Shown: piece after piece, positions 34,398 through 43,752 of the stretch
Layout: every line of letters begins with the position of its first letter
Numbering within the stretch: the stretch's first letter is position 1
Source of the DNA: Nakamurella sp040546275
Lineage (GTDB): Bacteria > Actinomycetota > Actinomycetes > Mycobacteriales > Nakamurellaceae
Assembly: GCF_040546275.1 (NCBI RefSeq)
Contig: NZ_JBEPNO010000002.1
Span: forward strand, 248,001-312,000
Direction of reading: 5' to 3'
DNA: 64,000 nucleotides
The notes under the pieces: generated by a model
Told to the model about the DNA's origin: nothing
The model's database searches: none
What the model saw: the letters and a program-made list of their open reading frames with translations, nothing else
Made by a program: the position numbers and the translations under genes

Positions 34398-35573
34398 TTA
34401 TCGGGCCGCAGCGGCGGCGCCACAGCCGCAGTCCGGATGCACCGTCCAGGACCGGCGGCGTGGGGCAGGCTCGCCCAATTGCCACTCCGCGGTCCCGTCG
34501 ACGGTGCCGGGCACGATGATGCCGTCGATGTGATCGAGAGTTTCGGCAACGGTCAGTGCGGCCGCCGCACAGACGAGCGCCGTCGGCGGCACGACGAGAT
34601 CGTGCCGCATGCTCTCCTCCAGCGCCGGGCGGCCGGCATCTGCCTCGGTCCGGTACCGGAGTGCGCAGACCAGGCAACTCGACCTCCCAGGTAGCACGAG
34701 CGGCCCGACCACGGCTCCGGTCAGTCCGGCCCGGACAGCGAGATGAGGAACCCGTCGGTCGGTCAGTTCGGCGGCCAGTGACGGTGCCGGTGGGCCGTCG
34801 CCGACCAGCACGACCAGCGAGACGCGGTGGTGCGCCGCCGGTGCGTGCACGCGGATGCCCGGCACACTGCGGCGGAGGTGGGTGGCCAGCAGCGCTGCGT
34901 CGGCGCGGACCGACGATCCCGCAGACGGCCCCGGCCACGCGTTGGTGAGGCGACCCGATGAGCCAGCGCGTTGTGGTGCAGGTCTCGCCGCGTCATCGTC
35001 GGGATCGCTCCCACCCTTCCTGGGATCGACCCGCCGGGTGTCGACCGACGTGGGCAGGTCGATCGGTCGCAGCGGTCGATCGGGTTGGAGGTGGACGTGA
35101 CCGAGTCCGGCCAGCCCGAGTGCGACCGCAACGGCAGTCGCCAGCCTGCCGGTCCCGCGAACGACGACCACCGCGTCCTGGCGGGCCTGCAGCACGCGGC
35201 CGGCGGTGGCCACACCGTGGCGGTGTACCAGGCTGTCGCGTTCGGGGACGAGGAAAGGTTCAGGTCCGACACCGGGGAAAGACCAGTCAGCGGCCGGGAT
35301 CAGCAGTTGCGCCCCCCGCAACCGGGTCAGGACGTCGACCCATACGCGGGTATCGGCGTGGTGGTGGTCCAGGATGTCGGCGACCGTGTTGGTCCCGTCG
35401 AGGCTCTGGAGGATGGCGACCGAGTCGGCCGGCGGATGGTGCAGCAGTACCGAGTGGGCAGGCTCGCTGCCGATCTGTACCGTGTCGTCGGCGCGGGCGG
35501 TCACCACCAATCCACCGATCAGCGTGTACACAGCCGTCAGATCGATGGGTTCGACGACGTCGGCCATCACCAT
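34398..35573 (-). CDS. ThiF/E1-like Rossmann protein (TOMM-cyclodehydratase-like)
   Basis: A 391-residue protein resembling the N-terminal part of E1/ThiF-like adenylating enzymes. It has a nucleotide-binding strand-loop (VVVVRGTGRLATAVAVALGLAG), a zinc-type SCLVCALR and a terminal CGCG. The early IGSEPAHSVLLHHPP and ILQSLDGTNTVADIL resemble peptide-leader-binding domains of thiazole/oxazole peptide enzymes. The DXXR and second zinc pair of active E1s are not obvious, so activity is doubtful. ATG 35573 has GAGGGGG upstream. A similar gene lies near Rv3196 in mycobacteria, from memory. Partner peptide unknown. Confidence 0.65.
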   Translation of the reverse strand: MVMADVVEPIDLTAVYTLIGGLVVTARADDTVQIGSEPAHSVLLHHPPADSVAILQSLDGTNTVADILDHHHADTRVWVDVLTRLRGAQLLIPAADWSFPGVGPEPFLVPERDSLVHRHGVATAGRVLQARQDAVVVVRGTGRLATAVAVALGLAGLGHVHLQPDRPLRPIDLPTSVDTRRVDPRKGGSDPDDDAARPAPQRAGSSGRLTNAWPGPSAGSSVRADAALLATHLRRSVPGIRVHAPAAHHRVSLVVLVGDGPPAPSLAAELTDRRVPHLAVRAGLTGAVVGPLVLPGRSSCLVCALRYRTEADAGRPALEESMRHDLVVPPTALVCAAAALTVAETLDHIDGIIVPGTVDGTAEWQLGEPAPRRRSWTVHPDCGCGAAAAAR

Positions 35574-35764
35574 CTCGCCCCCTCGTGGTCACCGGACCGT
35601 CGGTGCGGTCAGGGTGCCGGGCGGGGGTGGTCCGGTAACCGCTTCCCCGTCTCTGGACGAGCGTCGCAGAAACCGGATTGCCGCAGGCGGCTTGTCCACA
35701 GTCGACCCTGCCTGTGGACACGGGTGCGGCGGGCCCGACACCCGACGCACCCGCGACGTGCGGA

Positions 35765-35914
35765 TCAGGCCTTGCCGAGAATCCGGTTCATCTTGGTGCC
35801 ACAGACAGGGCAGATCCCCTTGGCCATGCGACGGCCGTTGGTCTCGTGGACCTCACCGTCGAAGTCACGCTTCTCCTTGCACTTGACGCAGTAGCCGTTG
35901 TAGGTCTCGGCCAT
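35765..35914 (-). CDS. DUF5679-like small zinc protein
   Basis: A 49-residue protein with two CxxC pairs (YCVKCKEKRDF and ICPVCGTKMNRILG), a zinc-ribbon layout conserved in actinobacteria. The ATG at 35914 follows GAGGAGAGGAAC. The open frame continues upstream, but that part is not conserved-looking. The function is unknown; similar short proteins are often ribosome- or RNA-associated. Confidence 0.8.
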   Translation of the reverse strand: MAETYNGYCVKCKEKRDFDGEVHETNGRRMAKGICPVCGTKMNRILGKA

Positions 35915-36181
35915 CAGCCTTGTTCCTCTCCTCAGGCCGCCGGCGGCGGGGCCGCTGGTCGGACGCAAAAGTCCGGGCGCTCGTCCCGGAACCGTGGCCA
36001 ACCGTACCCGCAGGTCGGCGCTCCGCCCGGGACGGCACAGTCAGCCGGTTCGGGGTGTCGAGCGACAGACCCGCAACGCGACAGTCGGCCGGGTCCCCGG
36101 GGAAGGTCGGCGACGCTGAAAAAGACGGGCCGGGCCGGGCCTGTCCGTGACGGATGGCCGCCCGGTGGAAGGATGGGGGAC

Positions 36182-37207
36182 ATGACATACACCGCGGCGG
36201 AAGCCCGCTACGAACGCCAGCCGTACCGCCGGGTCGGGAAAAGCGGCCTGCAGCTGCCGGCCGTGTCGCTCGGCCTCTGGCAGAACTTCGGCGACACCCA
36301 GGGTTTCGACACTCAACGCGAGATCCTGCGCAGAGCATTCGATCTCGGAGTCAGCCACTTCGATCTGGCCAACAACTACGGCCCGCCATACGGCAGCGCC
36401 GAGACCAACTTCGGGCGTCACATGAGGGACGACTTCGCTCCTTACCGCGATGAACTCGTCATCTCCACCAAGGCCGGCTACGACATGTGGCCGGGCCCCT
36501 ATGGCGACCGCGGCTCGCGCAAATACCTGCTGGCCTCCCTCGACCAGTCGCTCGCCCGGATGGGACTCGACTACGTCGACATCTTCTACTCGCACCGCGC
36601 CGATCCGGACACACCGCTCGAAGAAACCATGGGCGCCCTGCACACCGCCGTCGTCTCGGGCCGGGCGCTCTACGCCGGGATCTCCTCGTACTCGCCCGAG
36701 CGCACCCGTCAGGCTGCGGCGATCCTGGCCGACATGGGTACCCCGCTGCTGATCCACCAGCCGTCGTACTCGATGTTCAACCGCTGGATCGAGGGTGGCC
36801 TGCTGGACACGCTCGGCGAAACCGGCGTCGGCTGCATCGCGTTCTCCCCGCTTGCCCAGGGCATGCTGACCGACCGCTACCTGGGTGGTGTTCCGGAGGG
36901 CTCGCGCGCTTCCCGCCCGGGATCGCTGTCCCCGACACTGTTGACCGACACGGCGCTGCACCACATCAGGGCGTTGAACGACATCGCCGCCGGCCGCGGG
37001 CAGACCCTCGCCCAGATGGCGCTGGCCTGGGCGCTGCGGGACCCGCGGGTGACCTCGGTGCTGATCGGCGCGTCGTCCGTCAAGCAGCTAGAGGACAACG
37101 TCGGCGCCGTCGATGGTGCGCCGTTCACCGATGACGAACTCACCATCATCGAGCGGCACGCCGTCGAGTCCGGCATCGATCTATGGAGACCGTCGAGTTC
37201 TGTCTGA
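36182..37207 (+). CDS. Aldo/keto reductase (YghZ/Gpr-like)
   Basis: A 341-residue NADPH-dependent reductase of the AKR14-like group (L-glyceraldehyde 3-phosphate reductase type). The catalytic tetrad is visible: Asp and Tyr in HFDLANNYGPPYG, Lys in ISTKAGYDMW and His in DIFYSHRAD. The NADPH-binding end includes VTSVLIGASSVKQLEDNV. A strong GGAAGGATGGGGG stands before ATG 36182. It likely detoxifies methylglyoxal or other aldehydes. Convergent with the zincin-like gene, 3 bases apart. Confidence 0.92.
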   Translation: MTYTAAEARYERQPYRRVGKSGLQLPAVSLGLWQNFGDTQGFDTQREILRRAFDLGVSHFDLANNYGPPYGSAETNFGRHMRDDFAPYRDELVISTKAGYDMWPGPYGDRGSRKYLLASLDQSLARMGLDYVDIFYSHRADPDTPLEETMGALHTAVVSGRALYAGISSYSPERTRQAAAILADMGTPLLIHQPSYSMFNRWIEGGLLDTLGETGVGCIAFSPLAQGMLTDRYLGGVPEGSRASRPGSLSPTLLTDTALHHIRALNDIAAGRGQTLAQMALAWALRDPRVTSVLIGASSVKQLEDNVGAVDGAPFTDDELTIIERHAVESGIDLWRPSSSV

Positions 37208-37210
37208 CGA

Positions 37211-38557
37211 TCAGACGTCGCGGGGCGGCTCGCCCTTCTTCACGGTCGGTCCGGCCGTGCCATCGGGGTCGTCATCCAGTTCGTCCAGTTCGCTGGTGTC
37301 GACCTCGTCGATACCGGCGAGCAGGTCGGCGAATTCCTTGTCGCGGTCGACGAATCCCTTCGGATCGTCCAGGTCCGAGCTAGAGGGCAGCAGATCAGGA
37401 TGTGACCAGAGGGCGTCCCGCGCCTCGATCCCGCGCGAGTCCTCCAAGGCGCGCCAGAGGTCGGCGGCGGCACGCAGCCGGCGCGGACGCAGCTCGAGGC
37501 CGATCAGGGTGGCGAAGGTCTGCTCGGCCGGCCCGCCCGTCGCACGGCGACGGCGCAGCGTCTCCTGGAGTGCGGCGGCACCCGGAAGTCGGTCGCCGAC
37601 CGCATCGGCCACGACGGTGTCGACCCAGCCCTCGACCAGGGCGAGAACGGTCTCCAGACCCGCCAGCGCGGCCTGCTGACCTTCCGTCACCTTCGGCTCG
37701 AACATGCCCTGGCCGAGCGCGGCCTCGATGCTGGCCGGGTTCGACATGTCCATGTTCGCGGCCAGGTCTTCTACCGCGGAGAAGTCGACCTGGATGGCGC
37801 CGGCGAAGTTCGCGATCAGCGTCATGACCCGTTCCTTCAGCCACGGCACGCCTGCGTAGAGGCGGTGGTGCGCTGCCTCGCGTGCGGCCAGGTAGAGCCG
37901 GACCTGGTCCTCGGGCAGGTCGAGCCCCTTGCCGAACTCGGACACGGCCAGCGGCAGCAGGGCGGCCGTTCCCTCGGGGCCCAATGGCAGCCCGATGTCG
38001 GTGGAGGTCAGCACCTCGACGGCAAGCTGGCCGAGACCCTGACCGAGCTGCGAGCCGAACGCCATGCCGCCCATCGAACCCATCATCGCCAGTAGCGGGC
38101 CGGCCTGTTCCCTGGCCTGCTCCGGCAGGTTCTCCAGCCAGGCACTCGACACCCGGTCGGCGATGGGGGAGCAGAGCTTCTCCCACATCGGCATGGTGGC
38201 CTCGATCCACTGCTTCGGCGTCCAGGCGGTGGCCGTCCTGGCACCGGTCGGGAAGGAAGTGGCGCCGTCCAGCCAGATCTCGGCCAGGGAGACGGCCTCC
38301 TTGATCTGCTTCACGTCGACCGAGGACGCCGGGTGCGAGGCGGGCACCTGCGAGGTGGCGAGCTGCTTGGCCAGGTCGTAGTTGACCGGCCCTGAGCTCG
38401 GGGTCGCGCTCGACATCATCTGTCCGAGCTGCGACAACATCGACCCGAGCTGGGACAGGTCGAAGCCGGCCGGCATACCCGGTACGCCCTCCGGCCTACC
38501 AGCACGGTCGGGATCGTCGTCACCAGTGTTGGAGAAGCCGAACGGCAAATTACTCAT
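37211..38557 (-). CDS. Zincin-like metallopeptidase (DUF2342 type)
   Basis: A 448-residue actinobacterial family protein equivalent to Rv3195, which adjoins the PDZ protease in mycobacteria. The N-terminus is Gly/Pro-rich and disordered. The core has PKQWIEATMPMWEKL and the central AREAAHHRLYAGVPWL, the presumed metal-site helix, followed by the ATGGPAEQTFATLIGLELRP segment. The C-terminal 70 residues are acidic. Proteolysis has not been shown for this family to my knowledge. ATG 38557 is the second in-frame ATG and gives the typical MSNLPFGF start. Confidence 0.8.
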   Translation of the reverse strand: MSNLPFGFSNTGDDDPDRAGRPEGVPGMPAGFDLSQLGSMLSQLGQMMSSATPSSGPVNYDLAKQLATSQVPASHPASSVDVKQIKEAVSLAEIWLDGATSFPTGARTATAWTPKQWIEATMPMWEKLCSPIADRVSSAWLENLPEQAREQAGPLLAMMGSMGGMAFGSQLGQGLGQLAVEVLTSTDIGLPLGPEGTAALLPLAVSEFGKGLDLPEDQVRLYLAAREAAHHRLYAGVPWLKERVMTLIANFAGAIQVDFSAVEDLAANMDMSNPASIEAALGQGMFEPKVTEGQQAALAGLETVLALVEGWVDTVVADAVGDRLPGAAALQETLRRRRATGGPAEQTFATLIGLELRPRRLRAAADLWRALEDSRGIEARDALWSHPDLLPSSSDLDDPKGFVDRDKEFADLLAGIDEVDTSELDELDDDPDGTAGPTVKKGEPPRDV

Positions 38558-38630
38558 GTTGACCACGGTACCCAAGCAGGCAATACCGGTGTCGGCTATC
38601 GCGCTCAGCGAAACCCCTTACTCTCTGGGC

Positions 38631-39695
38631 ATGTCCTGGTTCTCGTCGCTGTCGCTCCGGGCGCGCACCCTGATCGTCGGTTCGACGGTCAGCGTGGTGC
38701 TCATCGTGGTCGGGGCAGCCGTCCCGATCCCCTACGTCGCCCTCGGCCCCGGCGTGACGTACAACACACTGTCCGACGTCGACGGAACGGCGGTGATCAG
38801 CTTTGCCGGGACTGTGCCGGACAGCGTCAAGCAGAGCGATGGAACCGGCCACCTGAACATGACCACGGTGTCCGTGTACGACAAGCTGCCGCTCTTCGAG
38901 GCCCTTGGGATGTGGGTCTCCGGCCAGTACGCACTGGTGCCGCGCGCTGAGGTCTACCCGCCGGACAAGACCGTCGAACAGGTCAACCAGCAGAACACCA
39001 AGGACTTCTCGGACTCCCAATCGGCCGCCGAGATCGCCGCACTGAGGTACCTGAAGTATCCGAATGTCGTCTACGTCGGCACCATTGCGGCTTCCTCGCC
39101 GAGTTTCAAGGTGCTGCAGCCGCAGGACCAGATCACCGCGATCGACGGGACCGCGGTCACTGACTTCACCTCGCTGCAGACCGCACTCAAGAACACCCTG
39201 CCTGGGCAGGTCGCGACCGTCACGGTGTTGCGGGCGGACAAATCGGTGGACGCCAAGGTGACGCTGATGGCCAACCCCAGCGCGGGCAAGCAGGGATTCC
39301 TCGGCATCGGAGCCGTGGAGCGGCCGAAGGCGCCGTTCACCATCTCGATCTCGCTGTCGAACATCGGGGGCCCCTCCGCCGGCCTGATGTTCACGCTCGG
39401 CATCCTGGACAAGCTGACGCCCGGCGGGCTGACCGCCGGCCGCTACATCGCCGGCACCGGGACCATGGAGGTCGAGGACGACAAGGGCACGGTCGGCGCG
39501 ATCGGCGGCATCCTGCTGAAGATGATCGCCGCGAAAGCTGCTGGTGCGTCGGTGTTCCTGGTGCCGGCGGACAACTGCGCCGAAGCCTTGACCCGCATTC
39601 CGGCCGGGCTGGAACTGGCCAAGGTCGCCACCCTCGGCGATGCCGTCACAGCGCTCAAGACGCTGGCCGCCGGCGGTACGCCACCGTCCTGCTGA
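38631..39695 (+). CDS. PDZ domain, Lon-like S16 membrane protease
   Basis: A 354-residue membrane-anchored serine protease equivalent to Rv3194c. One N-terminal transmembrane helix (about 12-35) leads to a PDZ domain (about 160-230, ASSPSFKVLQPQDQITAIDG) and a Lon-type proteolytic domain with the Ser in NIGGPSAGLMF and Lys in GGILLKMIAAKAAG, the S16 Ser-Lys dyad. The ATG at 38631 starts MSWFSSLSLRART. Its last 15 codons are repeated downstream. It probably processes or removes membrane or secreted proteins. Confidence 0.9.
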   Translation: MSWFSSLSLRARTLIVGSTVSVVLIVVGAAVPIPYVALGPGVTYNTLSDVDGTAVISFAGTVPDSVKQSDGTGHLNMTTVSVYDKLPLFEALGMWVSGQYALVPRAEVYPPDKTVEQVNQQNTKDFSDSQSAAEIAALRYLKYPNVVYVGTIAASSPSFKVLQPQDQITAIDGTAVTDFTSLQTALKNTLPGQVATVTVLRADKSVDAKVTLMANPSAGKQGFLGIGAVERPKAPFTISISLSNIGGPSAGLMFTLGILDKLTPGGLTAGRYIAGTGTMEVEDDKGTVGAIGGILLKMIAAKAAGASVFLVPADNCAEALTRIPAGLELAKVATLGDAVTALKTLAAGGTPPSC

Positions 39696-39757
39696 CCCGG
39701 CGGTCAAGAGAGCGCTCAAGACGCTGGCCGCCGGCGGTACGCCACCGTCCTGCTGAC
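39650..39757 (+). repeat. 47-bp direct repeat of a gene 3' end
   Basis: Two perfect 47-bp copies, 39650-39696 and 39711-39757, 61 bases apart. The first is the last codons and stop of the PDZ protease gene; the second is non-coding. A 14-bp spacer separates them. It is a partial tail duplication. Confidence 0.95.
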
Positions 39758-39807
39758 GTTCGCCCGCACCGGTCGACCCACGGACGACCGAAGTGTCCCG
39801 GCCGGCG

Positions 39808-40425
39808 TCAGTCCTGGAAGGTCGCCTGCAGGGCGATCAGCAGATTGGGCGCAAGGTCGGCGCCGCGCAGCGGGGTGCCGTCTTCCTTGCCGCGCACCCT
39901 CAGCAGGCACGCACCACCCTTGCTCCCTCGCAGCACGCCCGCGGCGAGCCTGGCCTCGGCGCGGTCCGGATGCGCGGCGGCCTCTTCCGCGGTGATCTCG
40001 ACGTCGTTGCTCTCCCGCGAGGCGTCGTCCAACGGGACGCCGTCGACGGTCGGTAGAGAGGCCGGCGGCAGCACCACGATCTCCTGGACCAGCACGCACC
40101 CGCCCACCTCGGGCGGCCAGGAGATCTGCGACAGGGCCTCCGATAGGTCGCCGGTCGGCAGGACGTCCTGGGCGATGGGAGTGAAGGTGCCCGAATCAGC
40201 CAGCGTGGCGGCCAGCTCAGGTTGGGCGGCCAGCAGGTCAGACGTCCGGACCAGGGCGAACATCTGTGGCGGTACATCCCAGCCGGCGGTTGCAGCGAAG
40301 TCCTCGACCTCGGCCACCGCGGCCGCCAGATCAGGGTCTTCCCACCAGTACGGCGTGACGCCGGTCGGTGTGGTGGGGTTGGAGTCGGACGGATCGGTTT
40401 CGGGCGACGGCTGGTGGGGGGGCAC
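39808..40425 (-). CDS. PPA1309-family protein
   Basis: A 205-residue soluble protein of an actinobacteria-specific family found next to UPF0182 genes. Recognisable segments are WDVPPQMFALVRTSDLL, DLSEALSQISWPPEVGGCVLVQE and the C-terminal GADLAPNLLIALQATF. The first 25 residues are Pro/Ser-rich and disordered. It starts at GTG 40425. Function unknown. It is divergent from the UPF0182 gene across a 318-base region. Confidence 0.8.
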   Translation of the reverse strand: MPPHQPSPETDPSDSNPTTPTGVTPYWWEDPDLAAAVAEVEDFAATAGWDVPPQMFALVRTSDLLAAQPELAATLADSGTFTPIAQDVLPTGDLSEALSQISWPPEVGGCVLVQEIVVLPPASLPTVDGVPLDDASRESNDVEITAEEAAAHPDRAEARLAAGVLRGSKGGACLLRVRGKEDGTPLRGADLAPNLLIALQATFQD

Positions 40426-40743
40426 CGTCCAATCCTCCCAGTTCTCGTCTACCCGCCGGGCGCGTCCGGGCTGTCGACCGGGTCACCATGCCCTCATGGG
40501 AGGACTCCATGGCGGGTACATCGTGCTCAACGCGTGCGCACAGGATCGATCGGCGCGACGGGGAACCAACACCGCCCGCCTACAGTTGACCCAGCGTCGA
40601 CCTTGAAAGGCACATGTGAAATGCGACCGAAGCGGGTCGCAGTCCCAGCACCATGTCTTGGCAGCACCTCGAACACCCACTTCGTCTTCAACACAGATTG
40701 CATTTCGAACACCGACTGCACCACGAACGCAAGGAGTCCAGTA
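40426..40743 (+). other. Divergent region with possible leader ORF
   Basis: 318 bases between the PPA1309 gene and UPF0182. An ATG at 40621 with AAAGG 10 nt upstream opens a frame that runs in phase into UPF0182 and would add 41 residues, including a repeated N-T-D-C pattern (FNTDCISNTDCTT). The extension does not resemble the UPF0182 start, so it may be a leader, an alternative N-terminus or chance. Nothing else is seen. Confidence 0.4.
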
Positions 40744-43677
40744 GTGGCCATGCGGCCCCCGATCGGCATGCCGAGCATGTCGAAGCGATCCAAACGAGTT
40801 CTGATCACCCTGGCCGTGCTCGTCGTGCTCGCCGTGTTGTGGTTCCAGTTCGTCGGCATCTTCGTCAACTGGGAGTGGTTCGGCGAGGTCGACTACCGCC
40901 AGGTCTGGACGACCGAGGTGCTCAGCCGGGTGGTGCTGTTCGTCATCGGCGCGATCGGGGGCGGTGGTGTGGTGTTCCTGTCGCTGCTGCTGGCGTTCCG
41001 ATCCCGGCCGGTCTTCGTGCCGTCGGGCGAGGTCGATCCACTCAGCCCCTACCGCACCATCGTCAGCAGCCGACCGAAGACGTTCGTGCTGTCCATCTCG
41101 ATCCTCGTCGGTCTGATCTGCGGGTTCTCCGCACAGGGCAACTGGCAGACGGTCCAGCTGTGGCTGCATGCGCAGAGCTTCGGGCAGACCGACCCGCAGT
41201 TCGGTCACGACGTGGGCTTCTACGTGTTCACGCTGCCTGCCCTGCAGATGATCATGGGCTGGCTGTTCGCCGTGGTGGCGCTCGCCTTCTTCGCCGTCCT
41301 GGTGACGCAGTATCTGTACGGCGGGCTGCGGTTCTCCGGGCCCGGACGTCGGATCACCTCCCAGGCCGCGCTCCAGCTGTCCTTGTTGGTCGGCGCTTTT
41401 GTGCTGGTCAAGGCCATCCAGTACTGGTTCGACCGGTACGCGCTGCTGTTCTCCAACCGCGGTGGATCGTTCACCGGTGCTTCCTACACGGATGTCAACG
41501 CGGTGCTCCCGGCGAAGATCATCCTGATGGTGATCGCGGCCATCTGCGCCGTCGGGTTCTTCGTCGGTGCGTTCCTGAGGTCGGTCAAGCTGCCGGCGGT
41601 GGCACTGGCCCTGCTGGTGCTGTCCAGCGTGCTGATCGGCGGCGTGTGGCCGCTGGTCCTCCAGCAGGTGGTGGTGAGCCCCAACGGCATCTCGAAGGAA
41701 CCGCCCTACATCCAGCGGAACCTCGACGCCACCCGGACCGCCTACGACATCGGGTCGGACACGGTGACATACAAGGACTATTCCGGGCAGCTCTCGGTGC
41801 CGGCCTCGCAGGTCGTCGATGACACCGGAACGGTGCCCAATGCACGTCTGCTCGACCCCAATGTGTTGTCGCCGACCTTCACCCAGCAGCAGCAGCTGCG
41901 CAACTGGTACGGGTTCCCCGACCAGCTGGCCGTTGATCGGTACACGATCAACGGCAAGACCCAGGACTACGTCGTCGCGGCCCGCGAGCTGAACGAGGCC
42001 GGTCTGTCCGGTGATCAGACCAACTGGATCAACAAGCACATGGTCTACACGCACGGCGATGGCTTCGTCGCCGCGCCGGCCAATACCGTCGTGAACGGCG
42101 GCTACCCCGACTACACGATTTCCGACATCTCCGGTCAGGGCGACATCAAGGTCGATCAGACCCGCATCTACTACGGCCAGTTGACCACCGACTACTCGAT
42201 CGTCGGAGTGGACAACGGGAGCCAGCCGCGGGAGAAGGACACCAACGACCAGCCGTACGCGTACACGGGCGCCGGCGGGGTGCACATCGGCAACCTCTTC
42301 CAGCGACTGGTGTTCGCCACCGAGTACAGCGACGCGAACTTTCTGTTCTCGTCCGAGATCAACGGCAACTCCAAGATCCTCTACAACCGTGACCCGCGGA
42401 CCAGGGTGGAGAAGGTGGCGCCCTTCCTGACGACAGACACCGCACCGTACCCGGCCGTGGTGGACAAGCGCCTGGTGTGGATCGTCGACGGGTACACCAC
42501 AGCGCAGAACTACCCGTACGCGCAGAACGTGTCGCTGGGTAATGCCACCAGCAACTCGCTGGACGCCCAGGGCGCCGCCGGGCAGGTCAACACCCAGGTC
42601 TCGTACATCCGCAACTCGGTGAAGGCCACCGTTGACGCCTACGACGGCACGGTCACGCTGTACTCGGTCGACGACAGCAAGCTCGATCCGGTGCTGAAGG
42701 CCTGGGAGGGAGTGTTCCCCGACCTGATCAAGCCCACCAGTGCGATCTCCACGGACCTGCGGGCACACTTCAAGTATCCGCAGGATCTCTTCGAGGTGCA
42801 GCGGTCGCTGTTGATCAACTACAACGTGCAGAAGCCGGTTGACTTCTTCAACAGCTCCGGTTTCTGGAAGGTGCCGGGTGACCCCACGTCGCCGTCCGAC
42901 TCCACGCTCAAGCAGCCGCCGTACTACCTGCAGGTCAAGCTGCCAGGCGATACCCAGTCGCACTTCAACCTGACCAGCGTGCTGACCGGGTTCTCCCGAG
43001 ACTTCATGGCGGCCTACATGTCGGCCTCGTCGGATCCGGAGACCTACGGGAAGATCACGGTACTGACGTTGCCGACGGCCACGCAGACGCCCGGTCCGGC
43101 TCAGGTGCAGACCCTGTTCCGGACGACGTCGCAGATCAGCAGTCTGGTGACGCTGTCGACCAACCAGTCGGGTGGGTCGCGGGTCATCTTCGGCAACCTG
43201 CTCACGCTGCCCGTGGACAGCGGTCTCCTCTATGTGGAGCCGTTCTACATCCAGGGACAGGCGTCCTCGTCCTCCTACCCGCAGCTGAGCAAGGTGCTGG
43301 TCTGGTACGACGGCAAGGTCGGTGTCGGTGACAGCCTCACGCTGGCGCTGCAGAACGCGGCGCCGGTAGCGACTCCCGCCACCGGCGGTACGGGTGGCAG
43401 CACCAGTGCCACGACACCGCCGTCCGGCTCGGTCAGCGTGACTTCGCCGACGACGCCGGGGACCCCTGCCGTTCTTCCGTCCAACGTGAACCAGGCCGTG
43501 CAGCAGATGAACACGGCCAACCAGGCGTTGGTCGCGGCCAAGGCCTCCGGCGATCTGGCCCAGATCGGTGCGGCCAGCCAGAAGCTCCAGGATGCGGTCA
43601 ACAACTACCTGAAGATCGCCGGCACCGGGACCAGTGCCCCGGCGGCAACGACCGCCGTCACCTCGAGCGGTGGATGA
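40744..43677 (+). CDS. UPF0182 family integral membrane protein
   Basis: A 977-residue protein equivalent to Rv3193c. About seven hydrophobic helices fill the first 310 residues (from VLITLAVLVVLAVLWFQFVG to LALLVLSSVLIGGVWPL). A large extracytoplasmic region follows (about 330-900), and a Pro/Thr/Ser-rich linker with a short helical C-terminus ends the protein. GTG 40744 was chosen because VAMRPPIGMP resembles the mycobacterial start and AAGGAG stands 8 nt upstream. Molecular function is unknown; it may be an envelope biogenesis factor. The gene ends 75 bases before tRNA-fMet. Confidence 0.9.
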   Translation: MAMRPPIGMPSMSKRSKRVLITLAVLVVLAVLWFQFVGIFVNWEWFGEVDYRQVWTTEVLSRVVLFVIGAIGGGGVVFLSLLLAFRSRPVFVPSGEVDPLSPYRTIVSSRPKTFVLSISILVGLICGFSAQGNWQTVQLWLHAQSFGQTDPQFGHDVGFYVFTLPALQMIMGWLFAVVALAFFAVLVTQYLYGGLRFSGPGRRITSQAALQLSLLVGAFVLVKAIQYWFDRYALLFSNRGGSFTGASYTDVNAVLPAKIILMVIAAICAVGFFVGAFLRSVKLPAVALALLVLSSVLIGGVWPLVLQQVVVSPNGISKEPPYIQRNLDATRTAYDIGSDTVTYKDYSGQLSVPASQVVDDTGTVPNARLLDPNVLSPTFTQQQQLRNWYGFPDQLAVDRYTINGKTQDYVVAARELNEAGLSGDQTNWINKHMVYTHGDGFVAAPANTVVNGGYPDYTISDISGQGDIKVDQTRIYYGQLTTDYSIVGVDNGSQPREKDTNDQPYAYTGAGGVHIGNLFQRLVFATEYSDANFLFSSEINGNSKILYNRDPRTRVEKVAPFLTTDTAPYPAVVDKRLVWIVDGYTTAQNYPYAQNVSLGNATSNSLDAQGAAGQVNTQVSYIRNSVKATVDAYDGTVTLYSVDDSKLDPVLKAWEGVFPDLIKPTSAISTDLRAHFKYPQDLFEVQRSLLINYNVQKPVDFFNSSGFWKVPGDPTSPSDSTLKQPPYYLQVKLPGDTQSHFNLTSVLTGFSRDFMAAYMSASSDPETYGKITVLTLPTATQTPGPAQVQTLFRTTSQISSLVTLSTNQSGGSRVIFGNLLTLPVDSGLLYVEPFYIQGQASSSSYPQLSKVLVWYDGKVGVGDSLTLALQNAAPVATPATGGTGGSTSATTPPSGSVSVTSPTTPGTPAVLPSNVNQAVQQMNTANQALVAAKASGDLAQIGAASQKLQDAVNNYLKIAGTGTSAPAATTAVTSSGG

Positions 43678-43709
43678 CGTGAGGTAGGAACTCTTGTGTT
43701 CCAGCCGAT

Positions 43710-43738
43710 TTGGCTTCGGGGACACCACTTGCTACAGT
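43710..43738 (+). promoter_or_regulatory. Promoter of tRNA-fMet
   Basis: TTGGCT (43710-43715) and TACAGT (43733-43738) with an exact 17-base spacer, 14 bases before the mature 5' end of the tRNA. The hexamers, spacing and position all fit a housekeeping sigma promoter. Confidence 0.6.
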
Positions 43739-43752
43739 GGTGTTACCGCCAA

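Noticed and set aside
39650..39757. 47-bp repeat as attachment sites of a small element
   Set aside because: Only 14 bases lie between the copies, so nothing could be carried; a simple tail duplication is more likely.
40483..43728. Very long antisense open frame opposite UPF0182 (over 1000 codons)
   Set aside because: It is a high-GC shadow: rich in Arg/His/Gly/Gln with no domain, and the sense gene has clear membrane helices and a ribosome site.
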